Shown: piece by piece, positions 7,381 through 16,654 of the stretch | Numbering within the stretch: position 1 is the stretch's first letter | Layout: every line of letters starts with the position of its first letter | Source: Candidatus Gastranaerophilales bacterium | GTDB taxonomy: Bacteria; Cyanobacteriota; Vampirovibrionia; Gastranaerophilales; Gastranaerophilaceae | NCBI GenBank assembly: GCA_944322845.1 | Contig: CALUQE010000013.1 | Span: 1 to 55,253, forward strand | Reading direction: 5' to 3' | DNA length: 55,253 nt | Translations under genes and position numbers: made by a program | Notes under the pieces: generated by a model | Database searches by the model: none | What the model was told of the DNA's origin: nothing | What the model saw: the letters and a program-made list of their open reading frames with translations, nothing else

Positions 7381-9681
7381 CTATTTGATTTTTTTCAATA
7401 TTGTGAAACTATTCGGAGCTAAAGATAAGTTTTGATTTCTATAAGTTATATTTTTCCTGCCGGCATTTGAATATCCTGATCCGCCGTATTCTTTTGCATC
7501 ACTATTGAATATTTCCTGCCATGTTCCATATTTAGGGAATCCTGCATAGCCATAGCTATTACTATGGAATCCCTGACCAAAATTCTTAATTATCAGCAGT
7601 TCTTCGTTATCTAATTTTAACTGATGAGCATGCACCATATGATAATTATCTTTGTATGTTGCAATCATTTCACCCTTAGCAAGAACCGGATATTTTTCAA
7701 GCAAATCTCTCAAATCAGCATTAAATTCAATCATTTGCTCATCTATGTCCTTAAACATACCTTCAGGTTCAACAGTTCCAAGTGTTGATTCCGGGCGGGC
7801 AACAGATTCTAAAGTATCATAGCCCTTTTTCTTAATTTCATCTTTTACAGCCTGAGGATTACTTGCTCTCTTCATTTTATCATCTGATAATTCTCTAAAG
7901 AATTTAAAATAAGAGAGATCCATTTCGTCATCACCCTGGAAGAACATTTTCGGACCAGGAGTAGTCATTATCGTACCGAGCATTATTTTCTGTTTTGCAT
8001 AAGCGGTCTTGAACACATCAGTCAATTCTTTCTTTGAAATAAATCTGTTTATACCGCATGCTTTTTCAGCTTCTGCAAGTTCAGAATCTGACATTCCTGC
8101 AAAATCTTTGGAAACAATCAACTCTGCCAAATCCTGAGCTGCTTTTGCTGCATTTTGTCCCTTTTCGGCGTCATCAATTCCGTTAACATTGAAGAAAAGT
8201 CCTAGATGACGAACAATGTATTTAGGAATAAATCTTGTACCGTCTTCATTACCGATTTCGTCATGGCTGTACGCATATTTTACACGGTAATGCGAAGTTT
8301 TAATATAGTTGTCCAAATCATCAATTGTAAATCTGTTCGGTTCTAATGCAGCGCGGCTGACAGCATCTTTGTATTGAGAATCCCATTCGCTGTCAAAACC
8401 GATACTCCACGGATATGTTTTCCAGCCCTTTGTAATATTTTCCACACTGGAATCAATAAAGTTAAGTTCACCGGCATGATCAGCATTAGGGTTTTTGTAG
8501 TAACTTGTAATAGAGTGACGTTTTTTCTCATGATCTTCTGCAATTAAAAATACATTTGGAGCATGTTCGTTCAGCTCAACTGCAATTTGTCTAAGCAAAT
8601 AGTCAGACCCTGTCTTATTTGTAAGGTCAAATCTTAAACCGTCTACCTTAAACTCTGTTGCCCACCATAAAGCAGCATTAGTCATCCAGTCACGAACATA
8701 ACGGTTATTGTCACCTTCGTAATTCAAAAGGTTTCCGAATTCGCCCGGTCCCTTGATATAAGGACCTGTTTGAGCAAGATAATCACCATCAGGTCCCATA
8801 TGATTCGGAACCATATCAATAATAACGTTCAACCCTTTTCCGTGAGCGTGGTCAATCAATTCTTTTAATTGTTCAGGAGTTCCTAAATTTGAATTAACCG
8901 CAAATTTGTCTACACCGTCGTATCCCCATTGTTTAGAATATGTATTTTCAATAGGCATAAGCTCAATTGCAGTTGCAATACCTTTTTCTGCAATTGTATC
9001 AATTCTTGCTTTTGCACTCTCAAAAGTACCCTCTTTTGTTAAAGTAGGAATATTGACTTCATCTATAATAAGTTTTTCCAAACCTCTTAAAGGTTCATTT
9101 TCCTTTCTTACAATTCTTCTTGGATCTTTGCCCTCTAACCAGTCAGTATTTTTCCATTTATACCCGTCAGGATTATAAACAGTACTCCAGCCATGAATAT
9201 TATCCTGTTTTTTGGAATACGGATCTTTTACCATGTTAACCTGATCATCTTTGGTAACTATGATATAACGGTATTTATCTCCCGGTTTTGCCTCGATATT
9301 CTCAGCCTGAAAAACACCATCTCCCATTCTTTTCATAGGGAAAACCTTAGATTTTTCATCAATAGGCTTTGCCTCAATGCCGCTTGCAGCTCCTGCGGCT
9401 GCTGCAGCACCTGACAATCCGAGAATTGTAATGAACCTTTCACGTATATTTGCCAATTTAACGGCAGCTTTGTCTGCAACTTCCACAAAGACTGCTTTTG
9501 CATCAGGGAAAGAGAACAACTTAAAATTCGTTGTACCTGATTTTTTCAAATAATTAGCACCCCAGCTAGCATGTTCCGCCCAGTTTCTCCTAAACGCAGG
9601 GTAACTGTAATTTTGATTTTTTGATTTTCCGATTGTCCGATTGTTTGTTCCTAATGTAACACCAATGTTTTCAACTTTCAT
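7381..9681 (-). CDS. GH13 alpha-glucan enzyme, branching-enzyme/trehalohydrolase-like
   Basis: About 766 residues. The N-terminal CBM48-like region is followed by the GH13 barrel with region I DMVPNHMG (about 287), region II GLRFDLTNK (nucleophile Asp about 350), region III AEDHEKK (acid/base Glu about 381) and region IV YSHDEIGN (about 473). The C-terminal beta domain has FNSDAKEYGGSGYSN, as in GlgB enzymes. This supports glycogen branching or a related maltooligosyl activity; the exact reaction is open. I prefer the ATG at 9681 (AGGAG eight bases upstream) to an earlier in-frame GTG at 9699. Odd: a hydrophobic Ala/Gly segment (GLSGAAAAAGAASG) interrupts the N-terminal carbohydrate-binding region, and no export signal is seen. 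Confidence 0.88.
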   Translation of the reverse strand: MKVENIGVTLGTNNRTIGKSKNQNYSYPAFRRNWAEHASWGANYLKKSGTTNFKLFSFPDAKAVFVEVADKAAVKLANIRERFITILGLSGAAAAAGAASGIEAKPIDEKSKVFPMKRMGDGVFQAENIEAKPGDKYRYIIVTKDDQVNMVKDPYSKKQDNIHGWSTVYNPDGYKWKNTDWLEGKDPRRIVRKENEPLRGLEKLIIDEVNIPTLTKEGTFESAKARIDTIAEKGIATAIELMPIENTYSKQWGYDGVDKFAVNSNLGTPEQLKELIDHAHGKGLNVIIDMVPNHMGPDGDYLAQTGPYIKGPGEFGNLLNYEGDNNRYVRDWMTNAALWWATEFKVDGLRFDLTNKTGSDYLLRQIAVELNEHAPNVFLIAEDHEKKRHSITSYYKNPNADHAGELNFIDSSVENITKGWKTYPWSIGFDSEWDSQYKDAVSRAALEPNRFTIDDLDNYIKTSHYRVKYAYSHDEIGNEDGTRFIPKYIVRHLGLFFNVNGIDDAEKGQNAAKAAQDLAELIVSKDFAGMSDSELAEAEKACGINRFISKKELTDVFKTAYAKQKIMLGTIMTTPGPKMFFQGDDEMDLSYFKFFRELSDDKMKRASNPQAVKDEIKKKGYDTLESVARPESTLGTVEPEGMFKDIDEQMIEFNADLRDLLEKYPVLAKGEMIATYKDNYHMVHAHQLKLDNEELLIIKNFGQGFHSNSYGYAGFPKYGTWQEIFNSDAKEYGGSGYSNAGRKNITYRNQNLSLAPNSFTILKKIK

Positions 9682-9797
9682 TCCAAAATCTCCTAACACA
9701 CACTATTAATTTTTTTTTGATTTGTTTTGATACTACACATTTTTATCTTTTTCACACACTTTACTTATAATAAAACATATAAATATTCTTTTTGCTA

Positions 9798-10691
9798 TTA
9801 ATCATCGGATTTAAATCCGAATTCTTTTAATAATTTATCTTTTTTTCGCCAATCTTTTTCAACTTTTACCTCTAAATTTAAATAAACTTTTTTTTCTGTT
9901 ATCTCTTCCAATTCCAAACGCGCCTCTGTTCCGATTTTTTTCAACAAAGAACCATTTTTTCCTATCAGAATGCCCTTTTGGCTTTTTTGCTCACAATATA
10001 TAATTGCGTAAATTTTATCTATATCCACACACTCTTCATACTTATCTATTTTAATAGCAACAGAGTGGGGTATTTCATCCTCCGTATGGAGTAGAATTTT
10101 TTCTCTTATAATTTCTTCCGCAACATTCCGCATACTTTCTTCTGTCACAATATCGTCAGGATAAAGCTTTTCACCTTCAGGCAGTTTCTTATAAATATTG
10201 GATAAAAGCGTATCTTTATTTCTGCCTGTTTTTGCAGAAATTTTAATAACAGGAATATTTTCTTTAAAAAGGGTTTTATATGACATCAAATTCTCTTCAA
10301 TTTTCTGTGTTTGTTTAACTTTATCAACTTTGTTCATAACTAATATCACTGGTATTTTAATACTCTCGAGAATATTTTCCACTATCCACTTGTCACCCTT
10401 ACCGGCGGGTTCTGATCCGTCGACAAGAAATAATACTAAATCCGCGTCCGGTACTGCAACTTTTGCTTCATCAAGTAAAAACTCACCCAGCTTATTCAAA
10501 GGACGATGAACGCCCGGAGTGTCTACAAAGACAATTTGTCCGTTCTCATCAGTTAAAATTCCCTTAATTCTTTTCCTCGTAGTTTGCGCCTTGTCTGTTG
10601 CAATAACTATCTTCTGTCCCAGCATTTGATTCAAAAGAGTAGATTTTCCAACATTAGGACGCCCTAATATTGTTACAAAACCACACTTCAT
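9798..10691 (-). CDS. era: GTPase Era
   Basis: A 297-aa GTPase that binds 16S rRNA and assists 30S subunit maturation. Visible motifs: G1 GRPNVGKST (about 10-18), switch region TTRKRIKGI, G3 DTPG (about 57-60), G4 NKVD (about 120), and a C-terminal KH RNA-binding domain with ILIGKNGSLLKKIG. Length matches the family. Its end is about 115 bases upstream of the GH13 start on the same strand. Confidence 0.96.
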   Translation of the reverse strand: MKCGFVTILGRPNVGKSTLLNQMLGQKIVIATDKAQTTRKRIKGILTDENGQIVFVDTPGVHRPLNKLGEFLLDEAKVAVPDADLVLFLVDGSEPAGKGDKWIVENILESIKIPVILVMNKVDKVKQTQKIEENLMSYKTLFKENIPVIKISAKTGRNKDTLLSNIYKKLPEGEKLYPDDIVTEESMRNVAEEIIREKILLHTEDEIPHSVAIKIDKYEECVDIDKIYAIIYCEQKSQKGILIGKNGSLLKKIGTEARLELEEITEKKVYLNLEVKVEKDWRKKDKLLKEFGFKSDD

Positions 10692-10828
10692 AAACTTATT
10701 CTATCCCAAACATTAATAATACACCATATCTAAAAATAAGTTTTTATGTAAATTTTTGTTAAGAAAAAGCAATTTTTCAGCCAAAAGAGAATTTTATGTA
10801 TATAAGGGATATAAAATCGGGAGATATC

Positions 10829-12952
10829 ATGCCATATAGTTATAATCTTAACAAACCATTATGGGATCCAAGTAATTTCACGTTTAATAATTTTTCTCCG
10901 GCATTTATGCCAAATAATACCTTTGACGGCATGCAAATGCCATGGTTCGGGACATCTTCAACGAGTTCAGACTCTTCAACCAGTACTGATTCTTATGAGA
11001 GGTGGAAACAAGAAGAGTTAAAAAGACAGGAAGCAAATGCAAAAAAAGCAGTATTCTTAGAGGAACGCTCAGAAGAAATAAAGAAAACAAAAGATTTAAT
11101 TGAAGCACAGGAACAAGCTATTAAAGATATAAAAAAAGGCAAAAAAGCCGACGGGACTTATGTAGTAGAAGCGGCAGCACTCAACGGTCCTCAATTAAAA
11201 GAGGATGGTACAGTTGATAAAGAAGCTTCCAAACCTAAAAAGAAAGGTTTTTTGCAAAAAGCAGGGGAATGGGTTTGTTCAGCCGGTGCCGTATTAACAA
11301 ATATGGGTAAAAGTTTATTGGGATATGACGAAAATGGCAAATGGAGCTTTAAAAAATTACTGAGAAATGCTGTTATCACGGCTGGGGCAGTCGGAGCAAC
11401 ATTTATTCCGGTCATAGGTCCGGCTATAAGTTACGGACTTCTGGCATACGGTGCTGTCAGCGGTACTGTTGGAGTTGCAAAAGGCATATCAAAACTCAAT
11501 AACGCAAAAACAGAAGAAGAAAAAGAACAGGCGCGGCAGGATATATGTACAGGTGCATTTATCGGAGTATCATCGGCTATAGGTCTGCGAGGGCTTGGCA
11601 AGAGTGCAAGCACTGCTGCTAAAGCAGCCGGAACAAATCCGACAACAATGGGTGTCTCTGCGGTAGCAAAAGCAAGAACAGGAATCGGCAAACCTGTTGA
11701 AGTAATTTCTCAAGCCGTAAGAGATATGACAGTTAACGCATTTAAGGCAACAACTAATGCAATGAAAGCCGATAAAGCGCTTATTGCAACGAGCGGCGGC
11801 GGTCTCAAAGGCTTTGGAAAAGCTTATACATCAAAAGTCAAGACCGTTGTTAAAAATACAAGCGACTGGGGTAAAAAATATCAAGATAAATTTAATGAGA
11901 TGGAAACATCTTTAAATAAACAAATCAGCGAATTAAATAACAAAATTGCAGCTGAAACTAACGCAGCCAAGCGCACATTGCTTCAGGAACAAAAAGCTAT
12001 GCTGGAAAACAACCTGAATGAATTGCGTACAATTTCAGGATTTAAATCAAAAACAGAGTTTGACAGGTTAAAGACCGAAAATTCAGGGGTTAAAAATCAG
12101 GAGCAGCTTTCATCTTACACTCAAAACTCCAGAGGCGGATATGAAATTAACGGGCAGTCAATTTCAGAGCAAAGGTTTAACGCTTTCAAGAAAGAAATGG
12201 AGGCTATGCAAAAATCTTATATGAAAGATTTGCAAAAATTAAATCAGCTTAAAGAAAGTCAAATGCGTAAATTTGCAAATAAACCTGATACACACAGAAG
12301 AGAACTCAATGAATATACGGATGCAACAATCAGAGCAAAATATAATACGAAAGCTAAACTCAAAGCAGGTATAGAAAATTTAAGCAACAAGCTCAGTGAT
12401 TTAAATACAAAAATAGCAGAAATTGAAGCCAAATTAGAAAGAGCAACGAGCCCGAGAAAAATTGCATCTTACAGAAGAGCACTTCAAAACTTCAATACAC
12501 AGAAACTTCAAGTTGAAAACGAGCTTGCAATATGTAATTCAATCAAATTCAAATCTTTATTTAAAAGCTCAACATGGTTCAAAAATGAATACAAAAACTA
12601 TATTGGAGGCAGCAACATGTCCTTCGGAGCTTTAAAAAGCTATGCAGGAAAAGCAATTACTTCTCCGGCAGCTGTAGCACCTATGACTTTAAGCCAGTGG
12701 GACAGAAATTATGAATTACCTCTATTCGGTTCATTAACACAACTAACCGGAGAGCAGGCAGAAGAATACATAACAGCGCTTGAACAGCAAAAAGAAAGCT
12801 ATGAAAAAGCACTGGAAAGTTTAAATGAAATTGACACAGTTGAAGAGTGGGAAAGCTTAAAAGCCCAGTATGCAGCGCAGTTAAAGGCACAGGAAGAAGC
12901 TCAGGCAGCTGCACAGGCACAGGCAGAACAACAGGCCGGTGAAACCAAGTAA
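10829..12952 (+). CDS. Large Lys/Ala-rich coiled-coil protein with a hydrophobic hairpin
   Basis: About 707 residues, no recognised family and no signal peptide. The N-terminus is Asn/Pro/Phe-rich with a Ser/Thr-rich linker, then a charged helix, a Gly/Ala hydrophobic hairpin near 190-225 (GAVGATFIPVIGPAISYGLL, then VSGTVGVAKGI), and long coiled coils from about 350 to 580, ending in an Ala/Gln-rich tail. I start it at 10829 (CGGGAGA five bases before) rather than at an in-frame ATG at 10796. Upstream TAAATTTT-N12-GCAATTTT (10749-10776) has the spacing but not the -10 of the sigma28-like sites. It resembles the 536-aa protein in general build; export and function are inference. Confidence 0.82.
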   Translation: MPYSYNLNKPLWDPSNFTFNNFSPAFMPNNTFDGMQMPWFGTSSTSSDSSTSTDSYERWKQEELKRQEANAKKAVFLEERSEEIKKTKDLIEAQEQAIKDIKKGKKADGTYVVEAAALNGPQLKEDGTVDKEASKPKKKGFLQKAGEWVCSAGAVLTNMGKSLLGYDENGKWSFKKLLRNAVITAGAVGATFIPVIGPAISYGLLAYGAVSGTVGVAKGISKLNNAKTEEEKEQARQDICTGAFIGVSSAIGLRGLGKSASTAAKAAGTNPTTMGVSAVAKARTGIGKPVEVISQAVRDMTVNAFKATTNAMKADKALIATSGGGLKGFGKAYTSKVKTVVKNTSDWGKKYQDKFNEMETSLNKQISELNNKIAAETNAAKRTLLQEQKAMLENNLNELRTISGFKSKTEFDRLKTENSGVKNQEQLSSYTQNSRGGYEINGQSISEQRFNAFKKEMEAMQKSYMKDLQKLNQLKESQMRKFANKPDTHRRELNEYTDATIRAKYNTKAKLKAGIENLSNKLSDLNTKIAEIEAKLERATSPRKIASYRRALQNFNTQKLQVENELAICNSIKFKSLFKSSTWFKNEYKNYIGGSNMSFGALKSYAGKAITSPAAVAPMTLSQWDRNYELPLFGSLTQLTGEQAEEYITALEQQKESYEKALESLNEIDTVEEWESLKAQYAAQLKAQEEAQAAAQAQAEQQAGETK

Positions 12953-12955
12953 CAA

Positions 12956-14707
12956 TTATTTTTTTAATACTGCCATCTCACATTTTGAGCAGTCAAATTT
13001 AAGCGGATAGAATTTACCGAATTCATCTTTTAAAACAAGCTTTTCAGGAGACTTGCACATATTTAATGCGTATTTTATACAATGTTTTGTACGCATTAAT
13101 TCAACCTGATGAGAAGGAACTTTTTTCTCAAAAGACATTTCAGAAACCTCTGCTCCGCATTGTTCATAAAACTTTCTCGCCTGAGTATTATGAACATTTG
13201 CTCTGTAGTCAAGCTCTTTTTTATAATACGGAACATATTCCATTGTTTTTTGCTCTGCTCGCTTATATTCCGCAATACGCTTTTCCATAAGTTTATTCAA
13301 AATATTCCGCCGGAACTCATTTACCGCAGATACGGGCAAGAACGGAATTTTAGATTTAATTTCGATATTTTCTATATAGAAATCACTTTCACCTGTTTTT
13401 GAGAATTGTTTTACAAAACTCTCCTTCATTTTCTCTGGATTATTTGCTTTTTCGCCCGCCGGCAGAGGAAAGTCAACAGAAACATTATCTTCATCCGTAA
13501 GTTTGATTATCCCGTCTTTTACGAATACATTTACCCCTATTTGGCGCTTAGCAGGTTGAGTCAAAAGTTTTTCAAATTCAGAGTCCGAATTTCTGTATAT
13601 TTTATCGCCAAGCTTAAATGTAGTTGATTTATTAGGATAAATATAACCGTTTTGAATTTTATTAACCAGAAATCCGTCATTACCGTCTGTTAAGCCGTCC
13701 TGCGGGTGTATTGCTTTATCAGTCTTAATCTTAAAAGCACCGTTTCTAACTTCAACGATTTTCCCCAGATACTCCCCTCGTGATTTCGGAGAAGTAAAAT
13801 TAAAACAGTCCTTTCGTTCTTCTAAAAAATAATCCGTAAATCCCCGGTTAAAACACTTTTCCGGATTTGGCTCAAAGGGGTAAATGCTTTTGCCGGAAGA
13901 GGATTTCTTTGAGAATTTGTCCAATTCATGCCGGTAATACGCAGTTACATTTTTTACATAATTAGAATCTTTAAGCCGCCCCTCGATTTTAAAAGAATAA
14001 ATTCCCGCATCTATCATTTCTTTTAAATGATTAGATGCATTAAAATCTTTGAGGCACAGGGCGTAAATATCTTTTGCAATCACTTTGCCGTCTTCAGTCT
14101 CAACAGAATATTTTTTTCTGCAAGGCTGCGCACACTCTCCTCTGTTTGCGGAGCGCCCGCCTATATATTGACTCAAATAGCACTGCCCGCTGTATGAAAC
14201 ACAAAGAGCGCCGTGCACAAACGCCTCGAGTTCCAAATCAGGATTCTGCCGGTGAATTTCTTTTATCTGTTTTAAAGATAACTCTCTTGCAAGTACAACT
14301 CTTGAAACCCCAAGATTGTTAAAGAAAGAAACCTTTTCAGGCTCTCTGTTGTCGCACTGCGTACTGACATGAACCGGTATTTTAACGTTTTCATCTATTA
14401 ATCGTTTTAATAAGCCCATATCCTGAATAATTACAGCATCGACGAGCATTTCATCAAGCTGTTTTACAAGTTTTACAGCCTGTTCCAGCTCTTCATCAGT
14501 TAAAATAGTATTTACGGTAATAAAAACTTTTACCCGAAACTTATGCGCGTAATCTATAACATCTTTTATATCCTCAAGCGAATTACAGGCATTCTGCCTT
14601 GCACCAAAGGCGGAAGCGCCCATATAAACGGCATCGGCTCCGCAGTCTATCGCAGCAATAGCCGTTTCTTTATCTTTGGCGGGTGATAAAAGTTCTGTAT
14701 AATACAT
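12956..14707 (-). CDS. U32 family peptidase-like protein (RlhA/YegQ type)
   Basis: A 583-aa protein with an N-terminal TIM-barrel U32 domain (ELLSPAKDKETAIAAIDCGADAVYMG-type start) and the family signature around 165-185: EAFVHGALCVSYSGQCYLS, followed by NRGECAQPCR. A C-terminal extension holds further Cys (HCIKYALNMC, then FDCSKCEM). U32 members such as RlhA, TrhP and UbiU/V act in RNA hydroxylation or quinone synthesis and carry iron-sulphur clusters; the two-domain build fits an RlhA/TrhP-like RNA hydroxylation role, but this is inference. It is the last gene of ffh-pth-TPR-U32, five bases after the TPR gene, and converges on the 718-aa gene with a three-base gap. Confidence 0.88.
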   Translation of the reverse strand: MYYTELLSPAKDKETAIAAIDCGADAVYMGASAFGARQNACNSLEDIKDVIDYAHKFRVKVFITVNTILTDEELEQAVKLVKQLDEMLVDAVIIQDMGLLKRLIDENVKIPVHVSTQCDNREPEKVSFFNNLGVSRVVLARELSLKQIKEIHRQNPDLELEAFVHGALCVSYSGQCYLSQYIGGRSANRGECAQPCRKKYSVETEDGKVIAKDIYALCLKDFNASNHLKEMIDAGIYSFKIEGRLKDSNYVKNVTAYYRHELDKFSKKSSSGKSIYPFEPNPEKCFNRGFTDYFLEERKDCFNFTSPKSRGEYLGKIVEVRNGAFKIKTDKAIHPQDGLTDGNDGFLVNKIQNGYIYPNKSTTFKLGDKIYRNSDSEFEKLLTQPAKRQIGVNVFVKDGIIKLTDEDNVSVDFPLPAGEKANNPEKMKESFVKQFSKTGESDFYIENIEIKSKIPFLPVSAVNEFRRNILNKLMEKRIAEYKRAEQKTMEYVPYYKKELDYRANVHNTQARKFYEQCGAEVSEMSFEKKVPSHQVELMRTKHCIKYALNMCKSPEKLVLKDEFGKFYPLKFDCSKCEMAVLKK

Positions 14708-14712
14708 AAAAA

Positions 14713-15996
14713 TCAGACACCCATTTTACGACCGAAGATTTTTTTCAAAAATGCTCCGAATCCGCCATTTTCTGCCTGTTCTTTTATTTTTTCATAATTG
14801 TCTTTTACAAACTGATTTCTCGGATCAATTTCCTTCAATCTGTCCATATAATCTATTGCGCCGTAATTATCTCCGATAGATTCTCTGAATATCGCAAGTT
14901 TCTCCAGTGCAAGCTTGTTTTTCGGGTCAACATCGGCAAGTCTTTCGTAAAACTCTGCTGCTTTTGTCTTATCCCCTTCCGCTTCCAGTAACGCCGCTAT
15001 TGTTTCAATTAAATCAATATTTTTATCATCAAATCTGTAAGCGGTTAAATACTCGTTTAATGCAACATCTTTTTCACCGCGGATAATATTGTACTTACCC
15101 CAGTTTACATGTTCATTAAACGAATCCCCTTGTTTTTCGTAAATCAGAGCTCTCATCTGATAAATAAGCGGAGAATTCGGATCAATTTTTGCAAATTCTT
15201 CAATCTCCTTGAAAGCGTCTTCAAACATATCTTTCTGGAAATAATACTGGGCTAAAAGCGAATGGAAAATCTTTTCTTTTGAATATTTATCCTTAACTTT
15301 CATAAGGATTTCATACCCTGCATCATTTTTCCCCATATCAAACAGGGCTCTTGCCTTTGTTAAATCGCTTTTTGCAAGCTCGTAAGCTTTTTCCGGCTGA
15401 GAATTTCTAATGTAATATCCGGCAAGAATTTCTTCAAAATCCTTAAAGCCTCTTTCTTTACGTCCCCTTTCCAGTGTCTGTATCGCAGCAACCAGACCTT
15501 CGGTTTTGTCATACAATTCTGCAAGCTTCAAGAAAACAACAGGATTTTTTTCGTCATAATCGGAAATTTTTAAATACTCGTCTATAGCTTCGTTTAACTT
15601 GCCCTGCCCTTCGCACAAACCTGCATACAAATATCTTGCAGGCAGAGACTCCTGAGGATCTTTGGCATTCTCAATAGCCTTTTTATAATCATTTCTTGCA
15701 TGGCTCATCTGCTGCTGCAGGGCGTGCATATTACCTCTGATTAAGTAATATTTAAACCTGTCTTCGTTTGCAAAAATATCAATCAATTGTTCATGAGCCA
15801 TAATATTTGCAGGATCTATTTCCAGTATCTTCGCATAATAAACTTTTGCATCCTCTTTTTTCTCAAGAATCAAAGCTAAATGTGCCAATTTTGACAATAT
15901 TTCTACATCAGAAGGTTTTTGTGCCAGTTGTTTTTTATACTCAGCATAAGCTTCGTCATATTTTTCATTTTGCTCAAGTTGTTCTGCTATATTCAT
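14713..15996 (-). CDS. Tetratricopeptide repeat protein
   Basis: A 427-aa soluble protein made of about ten TPR units (for example EKYDEAYAEYKKQLAQKPSD and NKLALEKLAIFRESIGDNYG), ending in a basic tail FGAFLKKIFGRKMGV that could touch membrane or nucleic acid. TPRs form a superhelical scaffold for protein binding; the partner is not visible. AAAGGATTTATAA gives the ribosome site. It lies between pth and the U32 gene on the same strand and is probably co-transcribed. Confidence 0.88.
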   Translation of the reverse strand: MNIAEQLEQNEKYDEAYAEYKKQLAQKPSDVEILSKLAHLALILEKKEDAKVYYAKILEIDPANIMAHEQLIDIFANEDRFKYYLIRGNMHALQQQMSHARNDYKKAIENAKDPQESLPARYLYAGLCEGQGKLNEAIDEYLKISDYDEKNPVVFLKLAELYDKTEGLVAAIQTLERGRKERGFKDFEEILAGYYIRNSQPEKAYELAKSDLTKARALFDMGKNDAGYEILMKVKDKYSKEKIFHSLLAQYYFQKDMFEDAFKEIEEFAKIDPNSPLIYQMRALIYEKQGDSFNEHVNWGKYNIIRGEKDVALNEYLTAYRFDDKNIDLIETIAALLEAEGDKTKAAEFYERLADVDPKNKLALEKLAIFRESIGDNYGAIDYMDRLKEIDPRNQFVKDNYEKIKEQAENGGFGAFLKKIFGRKMGV

Positions 15997-16032
15997 TTAT
16001 AAATCCTTTCTATTTAGTAAAAACAGATTTTT

Positions 16033-16590
16033 TTAATTAAATTTATTTTGTGCTGCCGCCATTCCTTCTTTGAAATAACAGGCAATTCCGTCCTTTGCTT
16101 TCCCTAAAGCATTTTTCAAAGTTTCCAGTTCTTCTTTTGAAAAATTTTGCAGTACATAAACTTCTGACGGCAGGTTTGGCTGAGGTCCGATTCCTATTTT
16201 TAAACGTGCAATATTGTTAGTACCCAGATGCTGAATTACGGATTTTATACCGTTATGCCCGCCATCAGACCCGTTAGGGCGGAAGCGTATGCGCCCCAAA
16301 TCCAGAGAGATATCGTCATATACAATGAGTACATCTTCGATTGGTATTTTATAATAATCCATCACGGCTCTAACTGCCTCACCCGACAGATTCATAAAAG
16401 TGGTCGGTTTTATCAAAAGATAATCTTCAACACCTGTGCGCAGATTTGTCATAATACATTTCAGCCTTGAATTTTCACGGAAATTCAAATTTGCATTCAG
16501 AGCAATACTGTCTATGAGCATAAACCCTGCATTATGCCTTGTAAAAATATATTTGTCACCTACATTTCCTAAACCTGCAATAAGTTTCAT
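16033..16590 (-). CDS. pth: Peptidyl-tRNA hydrolase
   Basis: A 185-aa enzyme that frees tRNA from peptidyl-tRNA dropped by ribosomes. It shows the family N-terminus GLGNVGDKY with Asn9, the catalytic FTRHNAGF (His19), the KPTTFMNLSGEAV segment, the catalytic Asp in YDDISLDLG and GSDGGHNGIKS. Length is standard. GGAGTGAT precedes the ATG. A palindromic repeat separates it from ffh. Confidence 0.97.
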   Translation of the reverse strand: MKLIAGLGNVGDKYIFTRHNAGFMLIDSIALNANLNFRENSRLKCIMTNLRTGVEDYLLIKPTTFMNLSGEAVRAVMDYYKIPIEDVLIVYDDISLDLGRIRFRPNGSDGGHNGIKSVIQHLGTNNIARLKIGIGPQPNLPSEVYVLQNFSKEELETLKNALGKAKDGIACYFKEGMAAAQNKFN

Positions 16591-16616
16591 ATCACTCCTG
16601 ATATTTCCGGATTTTC

Positions 16617-16652
16617 ACCTCACCCTAACCCTCTCCTGACAGGAGAGGGAAC
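16617..16652. repeat. CCCTCTCCT/AGGAGAGGG palindromic repeat
   Basis: CACCCTAAC followed by CCCTCTCCT-GAC-AGGAGAGGG, a perfect 9-bp hairpin, between ffh and pth. The same type of element flanks the DUF559 gene at 37092-37110 and 37539-37557. Similar CCTCACCC..CTCTCCC palindromes are common intergenic elements in many bacteria. Confidence 0.75.
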
Positions 16653-16654
16653 GA

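Noticed and set aside
10749..10776. Sigma28-like promoter before the 718-aa gene
   Set aside because: TAAATTTT-N12-GCAATTTT has the right spacing, but the -10 shares only GC with GCCGTAAT, so I do not claim it.
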